The notes: generated by a model from the letters alone, not told the origin. 8,190 nt of DNA from an uncultured Clostridia bacterium (GCA_945949385.1 CAMFEL010000094.1:1-8190); one strand, 5' to 3'. Counted from the first letter of the stretch, positions 1 through 7,173 are shown. Numbers and translations: made by a program.

Positions 1-48
1 CGAGATTCCGAAACGTGACTGGAGTTCAGACGTGTGCTCTTCCGATCT
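1..48. other. Illumina TruSeq adapter contamination at contig end
   Basis: This stretch is synthetic. Read on the minus strand it begins with AGATCGGAAGAGC, the standard TruSeq adapter start, and continues through the index-read primer site (bases 15-48 on the plus strand). Next comes an 8-base index, GTTTCGGA (bases 7-14, reverse complement), and then the first six bases (ATCTCG) of the flow-cell tail. From memory of the published adapter set, GTTTCGGA matches TruSeq index 21. The adapter abuts genomic sequence at base 49 and interrupts a reading frame there. It was therefore read through from a short library insert and carried into the assembly. Any plus-strand peptide containing VQTCALPI is an artefact of this sequence. 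Confidence 0.98.
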
Positions 49-191
49 ATGTCAAAGCCGCGGCTTGCCATTCTTGCCGCTATGACCTCGGCGTCGGGAG
101 AAGGGTCAACAAGCGCCATCTCTCCGCCGTCCTCAATAATCAGCCAGCAGTTGGAGCCGTAGCCCTCAGACGGTATTTTTACCGTTTTCAT
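49..191 (-). CDS. Metallo-beta-lactamase-fold hydrolase, N-terminal fragment
   Basis: Only the first 47 codons are present, because the contig ends where the adapter begins at base 48. The start ATG (191-189) overlaps the TGA stop of the phosphorylase gene in an ATGA arrangement, which indicates translational coupling and one operon. The visible part carries YGSNCWLI at residues 11-18 and ALVDPSPD at 26-33. These are the first two beta strands of the hydroxyacylglutathione-hydrolase-like branch of the MBL superfamily, where the Asp of the VDP segment closes the first strand pair. The HxHxDH zinc-binding motif would lie further on and is not in the window, so activity cannot be judged. There is no signal peptide, so the protein is probably cytoplasmic. 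Such enzymes often hydrolyse thioesters or phosphoesters, but the substrate here is unknown. The truncation comes from the assembly and is not a mutation. Confidence 0.75.
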
Positions 192-3097
192 TTCATCACC
201 ACTCTGACGCTGTGGGTCTTTCCGTCGCGGCTGTTGGGGATAAATGAAGTACAGGGTACGCCGTCAAGGCTGTATTCGGTATCGGAACCGGGACGGGCAA
301 AGCCCTGATTCTTTTCGACGGTAATATCGAACACGGTATTACCCAGCTTTACGCTGTACTGCGCTTCTGTAAGCTCAAAAGGAAGGATAGGACAAAGCTC
401 AATTCCGCCGTCCACATGAGAAATGCCGAGGAACTCAAAAGCAGTAAGGGAAAGCCAGCTTGCGGTACCCGACAGCATGGGGCCGATATTCTCGCGGGTC
501 TCGCTGTTGTTGTACTGAGTGCAGAAGCGGGGATTTCCCTTTGTTATAAAGGGGGTCTCCAGAGTTTTGTAAGGCAGCACCAAGTCAAGCATCCAGAAAG
601 CAAGCTCCGACAGATCGGCGGCAAGAGCTTCACTCTTTACCGTCTTTGCGGCTTTGAACATAGCGGCGGTTGCCATCATGGTAGCGTGCTTAAATACCGC
701 TCCGTTTTCTCTGTCACCGGGGAAATAATGGTCCTTTGCCGTACTCTTTGATATTTTCTCAAGTGCGCAGGGAGAGGTAAGTGTAAGTCCCGAGGGGGTC
801 TTTATATATTTCTTGACAGAGTCAAGCATAATACCTATCTGTTCCTCGTCGGCGCAGCCTGAAAGCACAGACCAGGAAAAGCTGTTAAGCCAGTAAGAGC
901 CGGGGAAATCGGGGTTATCGGACAGACCGTCTCCGGCGCCGCCCAGATATTCATAGCCCTTTGCAGGGTTGTTTATGAGACAGCGGGCAAAGAAATCCCC
1001 TTTCCACGCATACTTCTGTATGTTTTCGTTAAGCTTTTCGGAGCGTTTTGCAAGTTCAGTTTTCCATTCTTCCCTGCCGGAAAGAGCGGACAGTTCGGAC
1101 AGCTCGTCAAGGGCAAGCTTCAGAAGGAATGCGTTCATAACGCTTTCGGTAATGTGATTTTCCCACGGTGTACCGTACTCCTGCCCTTTTTCCTCAAGCT
1201 GACGGCGGTAAAGCTTCATTTTATCAACGCCGTTTACGCAGTCGTCGTCAAGGCAGAGACAGTCGTTCCAGTCACAGCCGTCAAGCAGGGGCAGGCCGTG
1301 CTTGCCTACGGAAATACATCCGCTGTAAGTTACAGCCGCAAGCATGGTATCGAACAGGCTTCTCTTTTTATCGCTGCCGCAGACGGGATATTCGCAATCG
1401 AGGAACGCCGTATCTCCCGTAAGCAGGACATACCTGTAAACCGCCTGGACAAGCCAAAGCTGATCGTCGGAAGCGCCTCCCGCACCTATGCCGCTCCAGT
1501 AGAAATTATGGTTGGCATAGCCGTCCTCGTACACATTGCACGCCCACTGGGATATCATATCCTTTGCAAGGTCGGAATTGCCCATGGCATTCATATAGTA
1601 CATGGAAGCGTACATATCCTGTATCTCGCGGAAACCTACCATTCTGCCGCCTTTTTGAGTCCATGCAAAGGCTCTGGTAACAAAGGACTGATACAGCACC
1701 TGGAACGGCAGGTTTTTGCTGATGTAGGAGTTCAGCATAGCATCCTGCGTATGCAGGGATATATATGAAGAATAGCTGTCCGCAAAGGAAACAAGCTTTT
1801 CAAAGGATGCTTCAAGTGCCGCAGGGTCTCTGTATTTATTGCAGAAATTATAAAGAGTATCGCTGAGTATGGGAAAAGCTTCTACGGGGTCGGTAGAAAT
1901 ACCGGCGTAGGAGTCGATAACGGCGGTTTTGCCGCAGGGAACCGTGACGTTCTTTGCCATGGCAAAGAACGGCGCGGCCTTTCTGTTTTGTCTGTTGGAC
2001 AGCTTTGCGCCGTTTTCCGGGTGAAGCAAATCACCGGAGCCGAAAAACTCATTATAGTTGACACAGAACTCGTCCATGTACTCGCCCTCGGAAAACAGCA
2101 TGGCAAATCTTGCCTGCCGTTTACCTCCCCTGGGATAGAAGCAGGGAGTGAGAGCAACCGTCTTTCCTTCCTCGTCAAGGATAACACCGGATTCGTGTAC
2201 TATGTTTACATATACAATATCACCGGCAATACCGGAGGAATCGAAAATTCCGAAAGTGCCGGTAAACACAGCCTTGATACTGCGCTCGCGGCCTGTCAGG
2301 TTTTCAATCCTTACCCTCTGTGCTTCAACCGCCTCGGGCATTCCCTCTTCTGCGGGAACAATAAAGACAGTTCTGGTTATACGCAGTCCGCATTCGGTTT
2401 CATATGTAATAACGGTGCGGTTCTGCAAATGGCGGCACTCTGCCTTTTTAACATTTTTTGATACATCGGCGGAATAGAAAATCTGTTTTCCGTCCTCGTA
2501 CAGATAGAACTGGCGGTTAGTAGGTTCGCCGTTTTCCTCCATACGCAGCACATAGCGGCTTGCAAGCACCTGATCCTCGGCGCTTGCGCGGAAGGAGCCT
2601 CTGCCGAAGGAGTCAAGAGCCGCCTTGGGCGTCGTAAGCAAGGGATTGCTGAAGCCTACGCGGTTACCCAGCAAAAGGTTTACGTCATAGTGGCTACCCA
2701 CAGGCTCGCACTTAAGGTCAATTACGTGGGCGCCGTCGGAGTCAATATATCCGGGGCTGCGTCTGAGGCGCTCAAATATATTCAGAGCCGCCCTTTTCAC
2801 TTCCTCGGGGATCTCGGTTTCCCCGTCCTCGCAGTAGTGGCGGAGTCCGTCGGAAAAGCTGAAAATATGGCTGACAGCGCCGAATCCGGCAAGCCAATCG
2901 CATATTTCGGGACAATTTACAAGAGCGAGGCAAATAGGCATATTAAACGGCAGTCCTTCGGCGCCGATAGCCTGATTTGCCGCGGCGTCAAGAAATTCCG
3001 CGTCGCAGTGATCTCTTAGTTCTCTTGCGAACTTCCCCGAAAGAAGTTCGGCGGGTGTCTTTACCTTATCTCTTGATTTGACACAGGTGAAATGCAT
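188..3097 (-). CDS. GH94-type inverting glycoside phosphorylase with N-terminal extension
   Basis: A 969-residue cytoplasmic enzyme with no signal peptide, expected to cleave a beta-linked glucoside or glucosaminide with inorganic phosphate, giving an alpha-sugar 1-phosphate and a shortened acceptor. Family landmarks occur in order. A beta-sandwich N-domain spans roughly residues 160-400. VGFREIQD (487-494) has Arg490 at the phosphate-contacting Arg position, and SDDQLWLV (543-550) follows. DWND (609-612) places the general acid at Asp612. ENGAVFKH (798-805) holds a phosphate-binding His at about residue 804. SGTASW (876-881) sits where Vibrio chitobiose phosphorylase has Thr-Gly, so Ser replaces Thr. 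A C-terminal beta domain ends the protein. Cellobiose and chitobiose phosphorylases have about 800-830 residues; the extra ~130-150 here are N-terminal. This is shorter than the 1,2-beta-oligoglucan phosphorylases, at about 1100. The start has GGAAAGG (3109-3115) 11 bases upstream. The gene lies 34 bases after the lipoprotein gene and overlaps the next gene. The family call is firm; the substrate is not. GH149 or another GH94-related family remains possible. Confidence 0.9.
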   Translation of the reverse strand: MHFTCVKSRDKVKTPAELLSGKFARELRDHCDAEFLDAAANQAIGAEGLPFNMPICLALVNCPEICDWLAGFGAVSHIFSFSDGLRHYCEDGETEIPEEVKRAALNIFERLRRSPGYIDSDGAHVIDLKCEPVGSHYDVNLLLGNRVGFSNPLLTTPKAALDSFGRGSFRASAEDQVLASRYVLRMEENGEPTNRQFYLYEDGKQIFYSADVSKNVKKAECRHLQNRTVITYETECGLRITRTVFIVPAEEGMPEAVEAQRVRIENLTGRERSIKAVFTGTFGIFDSSGIAGDIVYVNIVHESGVILDEEGKTVALTPCFYPRGGKRQARFAMLFSEGEYMDEFCVNYNEFFGSGDLLHPENGAKLSNRQNRKAAPFFAMAKNVTVPCGKTAVIDSYAGISTDPVEAFPILSDTLYNFCNKYRDPAALEASFEKLVSFADSYSSYISLHTQDAMLNSYISKNLPFQVLYQSFVTRAFAWTQKGGRMVGFREIQDMYASMYYMNAMGNSDLAKDMISQWACNVYEDGYANHNFYWSGIGAGGASDDQLWLVQAVYRYVLLTGDTAFLDCEYPVCGSDKKRSLFDTMLAAVTYSGCISVGKHGLPLLDGCDWNDCLCLDDDCVNGVDKMKLYRRQLEEKGQEYGTPWENHITESVMNAFLLKLALDELSELSALSGREEWKTELAKRSEKLNENIQKYAWKGDFFARCLINNPAKGYEYLGGAGDGLSDNPDFPGSYWLNSFSWSVLSGCADEEQIGIMLDSVKKYIKTPSGLTLTSPCALEKISKSTAKDHYFPGDRENGAVFKHATMMATAAMFKAAKTVKSEALAADLSELAFWMLDLVLPYKTLETPFITKGNPRFCTQYNNSETRENIGPMLSGTASWLSLTAFEFLGISHVDGGIELCPILPFELTEAQYSVKLGNTVFDITVEKNQGFARPGSDTEYSLDGVPCTSFIPNSRDGKTHSVRVVMK

Positions 3098-3131
3098 AAA
3101 TGATAAAACCTTTCCGGAATATTTTTTCTAT

Positions 3132-4619
3132 TCAATCAACATCAAATAGCTGATACATAGCGTTATCAAAGCGCGTTCCCCACATATTGATGTAGCGCTC
3201 CACAGTGGAAATCCCTCCGGCGTTGTTTCTTATAGCGGCGAAGGTAGCATTCGGTACAGCGTCATATATATCTGCAAAAGTATACGCCATATCGTACACC
3301 GGATTTTCCATAATTATGCTCATCATGCGAATAGACTGATTGTCCCGCAGATAATAATATGAAGCGTCGGTGGTGTAGGCGTCACGGACATAGCCGTAGG
3401 AGTATATATTCAGCGCCGCCAAAAGGTCGCCCGCAAGCGTATAATCGGGTGCGGTAAGCGGCACACAGAAGAACATGGCATCGGAATAGTATGCAAGGGA
3501 ATAATAATCTTCCTGCTGTGTGTCATACTTCGGCATAGGCAGTATTCCCCACTGGCAAGGAGAATTGACAATGGCTTTCATAGCGGAAAGGCTGTCGATA
3601 AGAAACAGTGAGCCGCCGCTTGCAAATGTGTTTATGCTTTCAAGAGCGGGAACCGAGCCATCCGCGTTTACGCAGGCGGTCACCTTTGTCATAGCCGCAA
3701 GGGCGCTTTCCCCGCCCACGGCAATTGAGGGATAATACCCAAGCGACACATTGGTCAGCTTTTCGCCGCAGCCGAAGTAAAACAGGTCGGTAATATAGGG
3801 AGAAGTATTCTGCGCTCCCCAGCTTGCATAGTCCCCGTCAAGAGAGGACGCCGCAGCACAGTACTCAAGATACTTGTCAACCGTCCACTCTCCCCTGTCC
3901 GCAAGGTCATAGGGAGATTCAAGTCCTGCTTTCTCGCAAAGCTCGGTATTGAAATAAACGGCGCTGAGACAGTCGGGGTCAAGTGACGCAGGTCCCGCCG
4001 CCGCAAAGATGGCATTGCCGCCTCCGCCCGCACCCAGAGATGAGGGGTAATAGTAGCCGGCTTCATAGTTGAACCCGGGCAAAGTCCGCAGATTTGCAAC
4101 GGCACCGTCGGCAATATATGCTCCCATCTGAGACTGAGGTAGCATTATAAGGTCTGCAAAATATTCACCTGCTCTGTTTGATGCTTTAATATCGGCAAGC
4201 ATTGTATCAGGCGAGTGTTTTTCGCATAAAATGGAGATATGCAGGGTTTCCTCCACCGCCGTATTGCGCTCCTCATATTCTTTTGACATCACAAGAGATG
4301 AATTGTCGTCGTAGCTTATAAGATCATCGGCAGAAGTAACTATTTTGCAGGCGCCGCCGTTCCAGTCCTTTCCGGAAAGATCGTTCATAAACGAGATCAT
4401 CTCGTTTGCATAGTCACCGTTGTAAATCTCATATGTTTCGGCACCGGTGTCGGGAGATGTTGTCTCATCTGTATCGGTATCTTTATCAGAAGGGGAATTA
4501 AGCGAAAAGATTCCGCAGCCGCATAAAAGAAATGCCGTCAAAACGGCGGCAAAGGACAACAGCGACCTGTGCGCCGTTCTGTTCAGTTTTCCTTTTGTAT
4601 TATCCGTCCCGAAATTCAT
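3132..4619 (-). CDS. ABC-transporter solute-binding lipoprotein (sugar type, family 1)
   Basis: A 495-residue lipoprotein that probably binds an oligosaccharide at the outer face of the membrane. The N-terminus has basic residues (K11, R14, R18), a hydrophobic stretch at 20-32, and the lipobox LCGC with Cys35 as the lipidated residue. A Ser/Thr/Asp-rich tether follows at about 39-60. Motifs typical of clostridial carbohydrate-binding proteins are YFNTEL (222-227), GEWTVDKYLEY (243-253), SGGSLFLID (334-342) and WGILPMPKYD (357-366). I chose the ATG at 4619 because AAAGGAG lies 9 bases upstream. The frame stays open to an ATG at 4682, but that one lacks a ribosome binding site and would put 21 extra residues before the signal peptide. 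The gene is the first of the minus-strand operon and is followed 34 bases later by the phosphorylase. No permease gene adjoins it, so its transporter must be encoded elsewhere, or it acts only as a surface binder. The ligand cannot be read from the sequence. Confidence 0.88.
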   Translation of the reverse strand: MNFGTDNTKGKLNRTAHRSLLSFAAVLTAFLLCGCGIFSLNSPSDKDTDTDETTSPDTGAETYEIYNGDYANEMISFMNDLSGKDWNGGACKIVTSADDLISYDDNSSLVMSKEYEERNTAVEETLHISILCEKHSPDTMLADIKASNRAGEYFADLIMLPQSQMGAYIADGAVANLRTLPGFNYEAGYYYPSSLGAGGGGNAIFAAAGPASLDPDCLSAVYFNTELCEKAGLESPYDLADRGEWTVDKYLEYCAAASSLDGDYASWGAQNTSPYITDLFYFGCGEKLTNVSLGYYPSIAVGGESALAAMTKVTACVNADGSVPALESINTFASGGSLFLIDSLSAMKAIVNSPCQWGILPMPKYDTQQEDYYSLAYYSDAMFFCVPLTAPDYTLAGDLLAALNIYSYGYVRDAYTTDASYYYLRDNQSIRMMSIIMENPVYDMAYTFADIYDAVPNATFAAIRNNAGGISTVERYINMWGTRFDNAMYQLFDVD

Positions 4620-4628
4620 CTTCTGCCG

Positions 4629-4635
4629 CTCCTTT
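4629..4635 (-). promoter_or_regulatory. Ribosome binding site that sets the lipoprotein start
   Basis: AAAGGAG on the minus strand ends 9 bases before the ATG at 4619. The alternative in-frame ATG at 4682 is preceded by an AT-only stretch and by sequence with no purine-rich site. This decides the start in favour of 4619. Confidence 0.8.
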
Positions 4636-4706
4636 CCGAAGGCATCCGTACCGCTGTAACTGCCGTATAAAAGCTCTGTCATAACAAATTATGTGCAGAC
4701 ATATAT

Positions 4707-4735
4707 ATATTACTACAAAGCGTTCGGAAAATCAA
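4707..4735 (-). promoter_or_regulatory. Probable sigma-A promoter for the lipoprotein-phosphorylase operon
   Basis: On the minus strand TTGATT (4735-4730) is followed after 17 bases by TAATAT (4712-4707). Each hexamer matches four of six consensus positions, and the -10 lies in an AT-rich alternating tract (4701-4712). Transcription would begin near 4700, leaving a leader of about 80 bases before the ATG at 4619. This is read by eye. The alternating AT tract offers other -10 registers, so the exact position is uncertain. Confidence 0.5.
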
Positions 4736-4802
4736 TTGCATTGCCGTATTTTTTTTGCTGTATTCCAATGTTTTGAAGCTTTTCCAAGGAAAAAATTATA
4801 TA

Positions 4803-4831
4803 TTGAAACCTAAAGCTGGGGATGTTAACAT
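4803..4831 (+). promoter_or_regulatory. Probable sigma-A promoter for the cell-wall hydrolase gene
   Basis: TTGAAA (4803-4808) is separated by 17 bases from TAACAT (4826-4831). A TG dinucleotide stands one base before the -10, giving an extended -10 element. Transcription would begin near 4838 and leave a leader of about 74 bases. The leader contains a GC-rich inverted repeat (GCGGC at 4871-4875, GCCGC at 4883-4887) just before the ribosome binding site. Confidence 0.45.
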
Positions 4832-4901
4832 AGTATTGCAGAGCTGAAAAAACTTCAATGCAGCATCTGTGCGGCTCCGGGCGCCGCTGATACTTATATT
4901 T

Positions 4902-4906
4902 GGAGG
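4902..4906 (+). promoter_or_regulatory. Ribosome binding site that sets the wall-hydrolase start
   Basis: GGAGG stands 5 bases before the ATG at 4912. A TTG in the same frame at 4900 overlaps this site and cannot be served by it, so the protein should start at ATG 4912 and not four residues earlier. Confidence 0.85.
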
Positions 4907-4911
4907 TAATT

Positions 4912-5823
4912 ATGTCAAAAGTTTTTAATCGGAAGTTGTGGCGACGATGCATCGCCGTATTTATGTGCGCTGCGGCAGCTTTATCCGTGACCTGCAGAGT
5001 CAAAGCCGCAGAACCCGCCGAGCTTTCCGCGCCGCGGGAGAGCGCAGGACAAGCAGAAGATCCCGCCGCCCGAAGTACAAAAAGCTCCCCCGCCGTTTAC
5101 ATCAACGGACTTGAATATACGGGCAAGAGCTTTCTTTACAACTCCACAACATATGTGGGCATCAGAGAATATTCAATGTTTATGGGCGCCGCCGGTGTAG
5201 ACTGGAATTCGGCTGAAAAAACCGCCGTGGTGAAATCGGACGAGCTGACAGTCAGCGCAAAAAGCGGCAGCACCTATGTTATCGCCAACGGAAGGTACCT
5301 GTGGGCAAAGGACGGAATTATGATCAGAGACGGGACAATGTATGTCCCCATTCGTGTGATTGCCAAAGCTTTCGGCTGTTCGGTTGAGTGGGAACAGTCA
5401 ACGAGAACGGCTTATGTCAGCGGGGGCGGGGGGCTTTTAAGCGGCGGCGAATACTATCGCTCGGATGAAGTATTATGGCTGTCCCGCATAATTAACGCAG
5501 AAGCCGGAAACGAACCGCTGAACGGTAAGATAGCAGTAGGCACCGTGGTGCTTAACCGCGTGGCAAGCAGTCAGTTTCCCAATACGATCTACAGTGTAAT
5601 TTTCGACACCAACTGCGGAATACAGTTTACTCCCGCAGCCAACGGAACCATATACAACGAGCCAAACGCTGAAAGCGTCATTGCCGCAAAGCTCTGCCTT
5701 GACGGCGCCAGCGTTTCCGACAAGGTGCTGTTTTTCATGAACGGGCGGATAGCCCAGAGCACCTGGATATCCGACAACCGTCCGTATGTTATGACTATCG
5801 GAAATCACGATTTCTTTGCATAA
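4912..5823 (+). CDS. Secreted SleB-type cell-wall hydrolase with copper-amine-oxidase-like stalk domain
   Basis: A 303-residue exported protein that probably cleaves peptidoglycan glycan strands. Residues 1-33 form a signal peptide: K8, R11 and R12, then a hydrophobic stretch at about 13-26, with likely cleavage after KAA (31-33). A low-complexity linker follows to about residue 58. Residues 61-170 match the copper amine oxidase N-terminal-like domain (PF07833 type). Its two similar halves contain YVGIREYSMFMGA (81-93) and YVPIRVIAKAFGC (144-156), each followed by a short segment ending in TAVV or TAYV; in bacteria this is a stalk or binding module, not an oxidase. After a GGGG hinge (171-174), residues 185-303 match the SleB hydrolase domain (PF07486): INAEAGNEP (194-202) holds the predicted catalytic Glu197, followed by VGTVVLNRV and QFPNTIYSVIF. 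In SleB this domain is a lytic transglycosylase acting on spore cortex. With this stalk, a role in vegetative wall remodelling is equally possible. The gene is monocistronic, divergent from the lipoprotein operon, and ends in a strong terminator. Confidence 0.9.
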   Translation: MSKVFNRKLWRRCIAVFMCAAAALSVTCRVKAAEPAELSAPRESAGQAEDPAARSTKSSPAVYINGLEYTGKSFLYNSTTYVGIREYSMFMGAAGVDWNSAEKTAVVKSDELTVSAKSGSTYVIANGRYLWAKDGIMIRDGTMYVPIRVIAKAFGCSVEWEQSTRTAYVSGGGGLLSGGEYYRSDEVLWLSRIINAEAGNEPLNGKIAVGTVVLNRVASSQFPNTIYSVIFDTNCGIQFTPAANGTIYNEPNAESVIAAKLCLDGASVSDKVLFFMNGRIAQSTWISDNRPYVMTIGNHDFFA

Positions 5824-5864
5824 CTTATATGACAATGAGTATTATTGACTCATATATAAAACCG

Positions 5865-5886
5865 AAAGCCGCCGAAAGGCGGCTTT
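5865..5886. terminator. Bidirectional intrinsic terminator between convergent genes
   Basis: AAAGCCGCC (5865-5873) pairs fully with GGCGGCTTT (5878-5886) around a GAAA tetraloop (5874-5877). TTTT at 5884-5887 follows the GC core on the plus strand. On the minus strand the hairpin is followed by C, GG and then TTTTATAT (to about 5853). It sits 41 bases after the wall-hydrolase stop and 18 bases beyond the fucosidase stop, so it fits termination of both converging transcripts. The plus-strand T run is short and continues into T-rich repeats. Confidence 0.85.
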
Positions 5887-5914
5887 TCAGTTTCAGTTTC
5901 GGTTTCAGTTTTCA
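5885..5914. repeat. Short tandem repeat of TTTCAG-like hexamers
   Basis: Five consecutive hexamers read TTTCAG, TTTCAG, TTTCGG, TTTCAG and TTTTCA. They begin in the 3' arm of the terminator and run through the stop codon of the fucosidase into its last codons. This looks like slippage-derived sequence at the 3' end of the gene. In the minus orientation it is purine-rich (CTGAAA units). Confidence 0.7.
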
Positions 5915-7143
5915 AATTCCACTTCCGCCACGCGGACAACATAGTTACAGCCGTAGGGGAAGCCGGTAGCGTTAAACCACAGATTTTCTCCGTGCTGAAC
6001 AAAGTCAAGCTCCTCGCCTGTGTCCGTCCATCTGACAGATTTGACTTTTCCGCTGACATTCTTAAAATACTTAAAGCCGCGTCCGCCGCCGTCAACAATA
6101 ACGTTTGCGTCGCCCGCCACATTAAGGTCATGAATGTAAAGATACAGCCGACCGTCGGCTTCAAGGGCAAAGTTTTTGAACTCACCGCAAACCTTAGCGG
6201 GTCTGCCGCGGTAAAGGCTCTGACCGCAGGTGTTCATCCATTTGCCAATATATTCCAGCATAACCTTTTGCATAGGCACAATGTTGCCGTCGCCGTCGGG
6301 TCCTACATTGAGAAGGTAGTTTGCGCCCACCTTACGGCACGCGCAAAGGGTCTCAATCATAGAGGGCAGGCTCTTGTAGTTGAAATCGCCCTCTCCGAAG
6401 CCCCAGTGATCGTTCATGGTGTGGCACATCTCTGCGGCTACATATTTAGTCATACCCTCTCTGTCAAGAGGAGTAGGTCTTCCCTGCTCAAAGGTAACGC
6501 TGTCAATTTCGGGATGACCTATATCGCCCCGTCCGCTGAGTCCGGTGTTGTCGATTATCAAAGCTTCGGGCTGATGCTTTCTGATAGTTGCATACAGTGT
6601 ATCGGGATCCCAGTCGGAGGCGGGACGGGACCAGTTGCCGTCAAACCAAAGACCGCCTATTTTGCCGTACTCGGTACAAAGCACCTCTACGCTGTCATTC
6701 AGATACTTGAGATAGGACTTGAAATCGTTTTTGAAGGAGGGCTGATACCAGTCAAGAGTGGTATGATAGAACATCGGCATTATTCCCTCTTCGCGGCAGG
6801 CGTCCACAAACTCGCGCACCAGGTCGCGCCCGGCGGGAGAATGAGGGGCGTCATAATCGCATAGGCCCTTTGTATCGTACAGGGAAAAGCCGTCATGATG
6901 GCGGGTGGTAAGGGTGATGTAACGCATACCCGCCGCCTTTGCGGTTTTTGCTATTTTACGGGCATCAAAATCCTTTGCGGTAAAGGTATCAAAAAGCTTT
7001 TTGTATTCCTCCACGGGAATATTGGCTATGTTCATAATCCACTCGCCGCATCCCATCTGGGAATACAGTCCGTAGTGAATGAACATACCGAACGCCATGT
7101 TTTCAAAATCCGCTATTCTTTTTTCAGGTACGGGAATTGCCAT
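5905..7143 (-). CDS. GH29 alpha-L-fucosidase, cytoplasmic
   Basis: A 412-residue retaining exo-glycosidase predicted to release L-fucose from alpha-fucosides. Family motifs are FGMFIHYGLYS (18-28, His23 in the substrate pocket), TTRHHDGFSLYDT (79-91, paired His82-His83), GLWFDGNW (164-171) with Asp168 as the predicted nucleophile, and HWGFGEGDFNYKS (246-258), then NYLLNVGPDGDG (275-286). Glu219 in TFEQGRP is a candidate acid/base, but this residue varies in the family. A beta-sandwich tail fills about 320-412. There is no signal peptide, so the substrate must be imported, for example short fucosylated oligosaccharides. The start has AAGGAG (7150-7155) 6 bases upstream. The gene begins 30 bases after the potD stop with no terminator between, so it is probably the last gene of that transcript and ends at the shared hairpin. 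The length fits the compact single-catalytic-domain members. Close relatives sometimes prefer other 6-deoxy or galacto-configured sugars, so fucose specificity is a family inference. Confidence 0.9.
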   Translation of the reverse strand: MAIPVPEKRIADFENMAFGMFIHYGLYSQMGCGEWIMNIANIPVEEYKKLFDTFTAKDFDARKIAKTAKAAGMRYITLTTRHHDGFSLYDTKGLCDYDAPHSPAGRDLVREFVDACREEGIMPMFYHTTLDWYQPSFKNDFKSYLKYLNDSVEVLCTEYGKIGGLWFDGNWSRPASDWDPDTLYATIRKHQPEALIIDNTGLSGRGDIGHPEIDSVTFEQGRPTPLDREGMTKYVAAEMCHTMNDHWGFGEGDFNYKSLPSMIETLCACRKVGANYLLNVGPDGDGNIVPMQKVMLEYIGKWMNTCGQSLYRGRPAKVCGEFKNFALEADGRLYLYIHDLNVAGDANVIVDGGGRGFKYFKNVSGKVKSVRWTDTGEELDFVQHGENLWFNATGFPYGCNYVVRVAEVEFEN

Positions 7144-7173
7144 ATTTTTCTCCTTGAAATATCTTGTTTTTTC

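Noticed and set aside
15..308. Plus-strand reading frame of 97 codons starting at GTG 15
   Set aside because: Its first 11 codons are adapter sequence and the rest runs antisense to the MBL-fold and phosphorylase genes.
1154..1768. Plus-strand open frame of 204 codons
   Set aside because: It lies wholly antisense to the phosphorylase gene, lacks a ribosome binding site I can see, and resembles no family.
4620..4682. N-terminal extension of the lipoprotein to ATG 4682
   Set aside because: There is no ribosome binding site there, whereas ATG 4619 has AAAGGAG at ideal spacing and gives a normal lipoprotein signal peptide.
4871..4887. GC-rich inverted repeat before the wall-hydrolase start as a riboswitch
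   Set aside because: It is a single 5-base stem with a 7-base loop and lacks the conserved elements of any riboswitch class I know.
4713..5003. Minus-strand open frame of 96 codons across the divergent intergenic region
   Set aside because: It begins inside the wall-hydrolase signal peptide region, crosses both predicted promoters, and has no recognisable domain.
5421..5437. G-rich run as a possible G-quadruplex
   Set aside because: It is two G tracts split by one C, so only a weak two-layer structure could form. It encodes the GGGG hinge between the two wall-hydrolase domains, which explains it.
5992..6864. Plus-strand open frame of 290 codons
   Set aside because: It is antisense to the strongly recognisable GH29 gene. 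Long antisense frames are common in such codon usage, and the peptide shows no domain.
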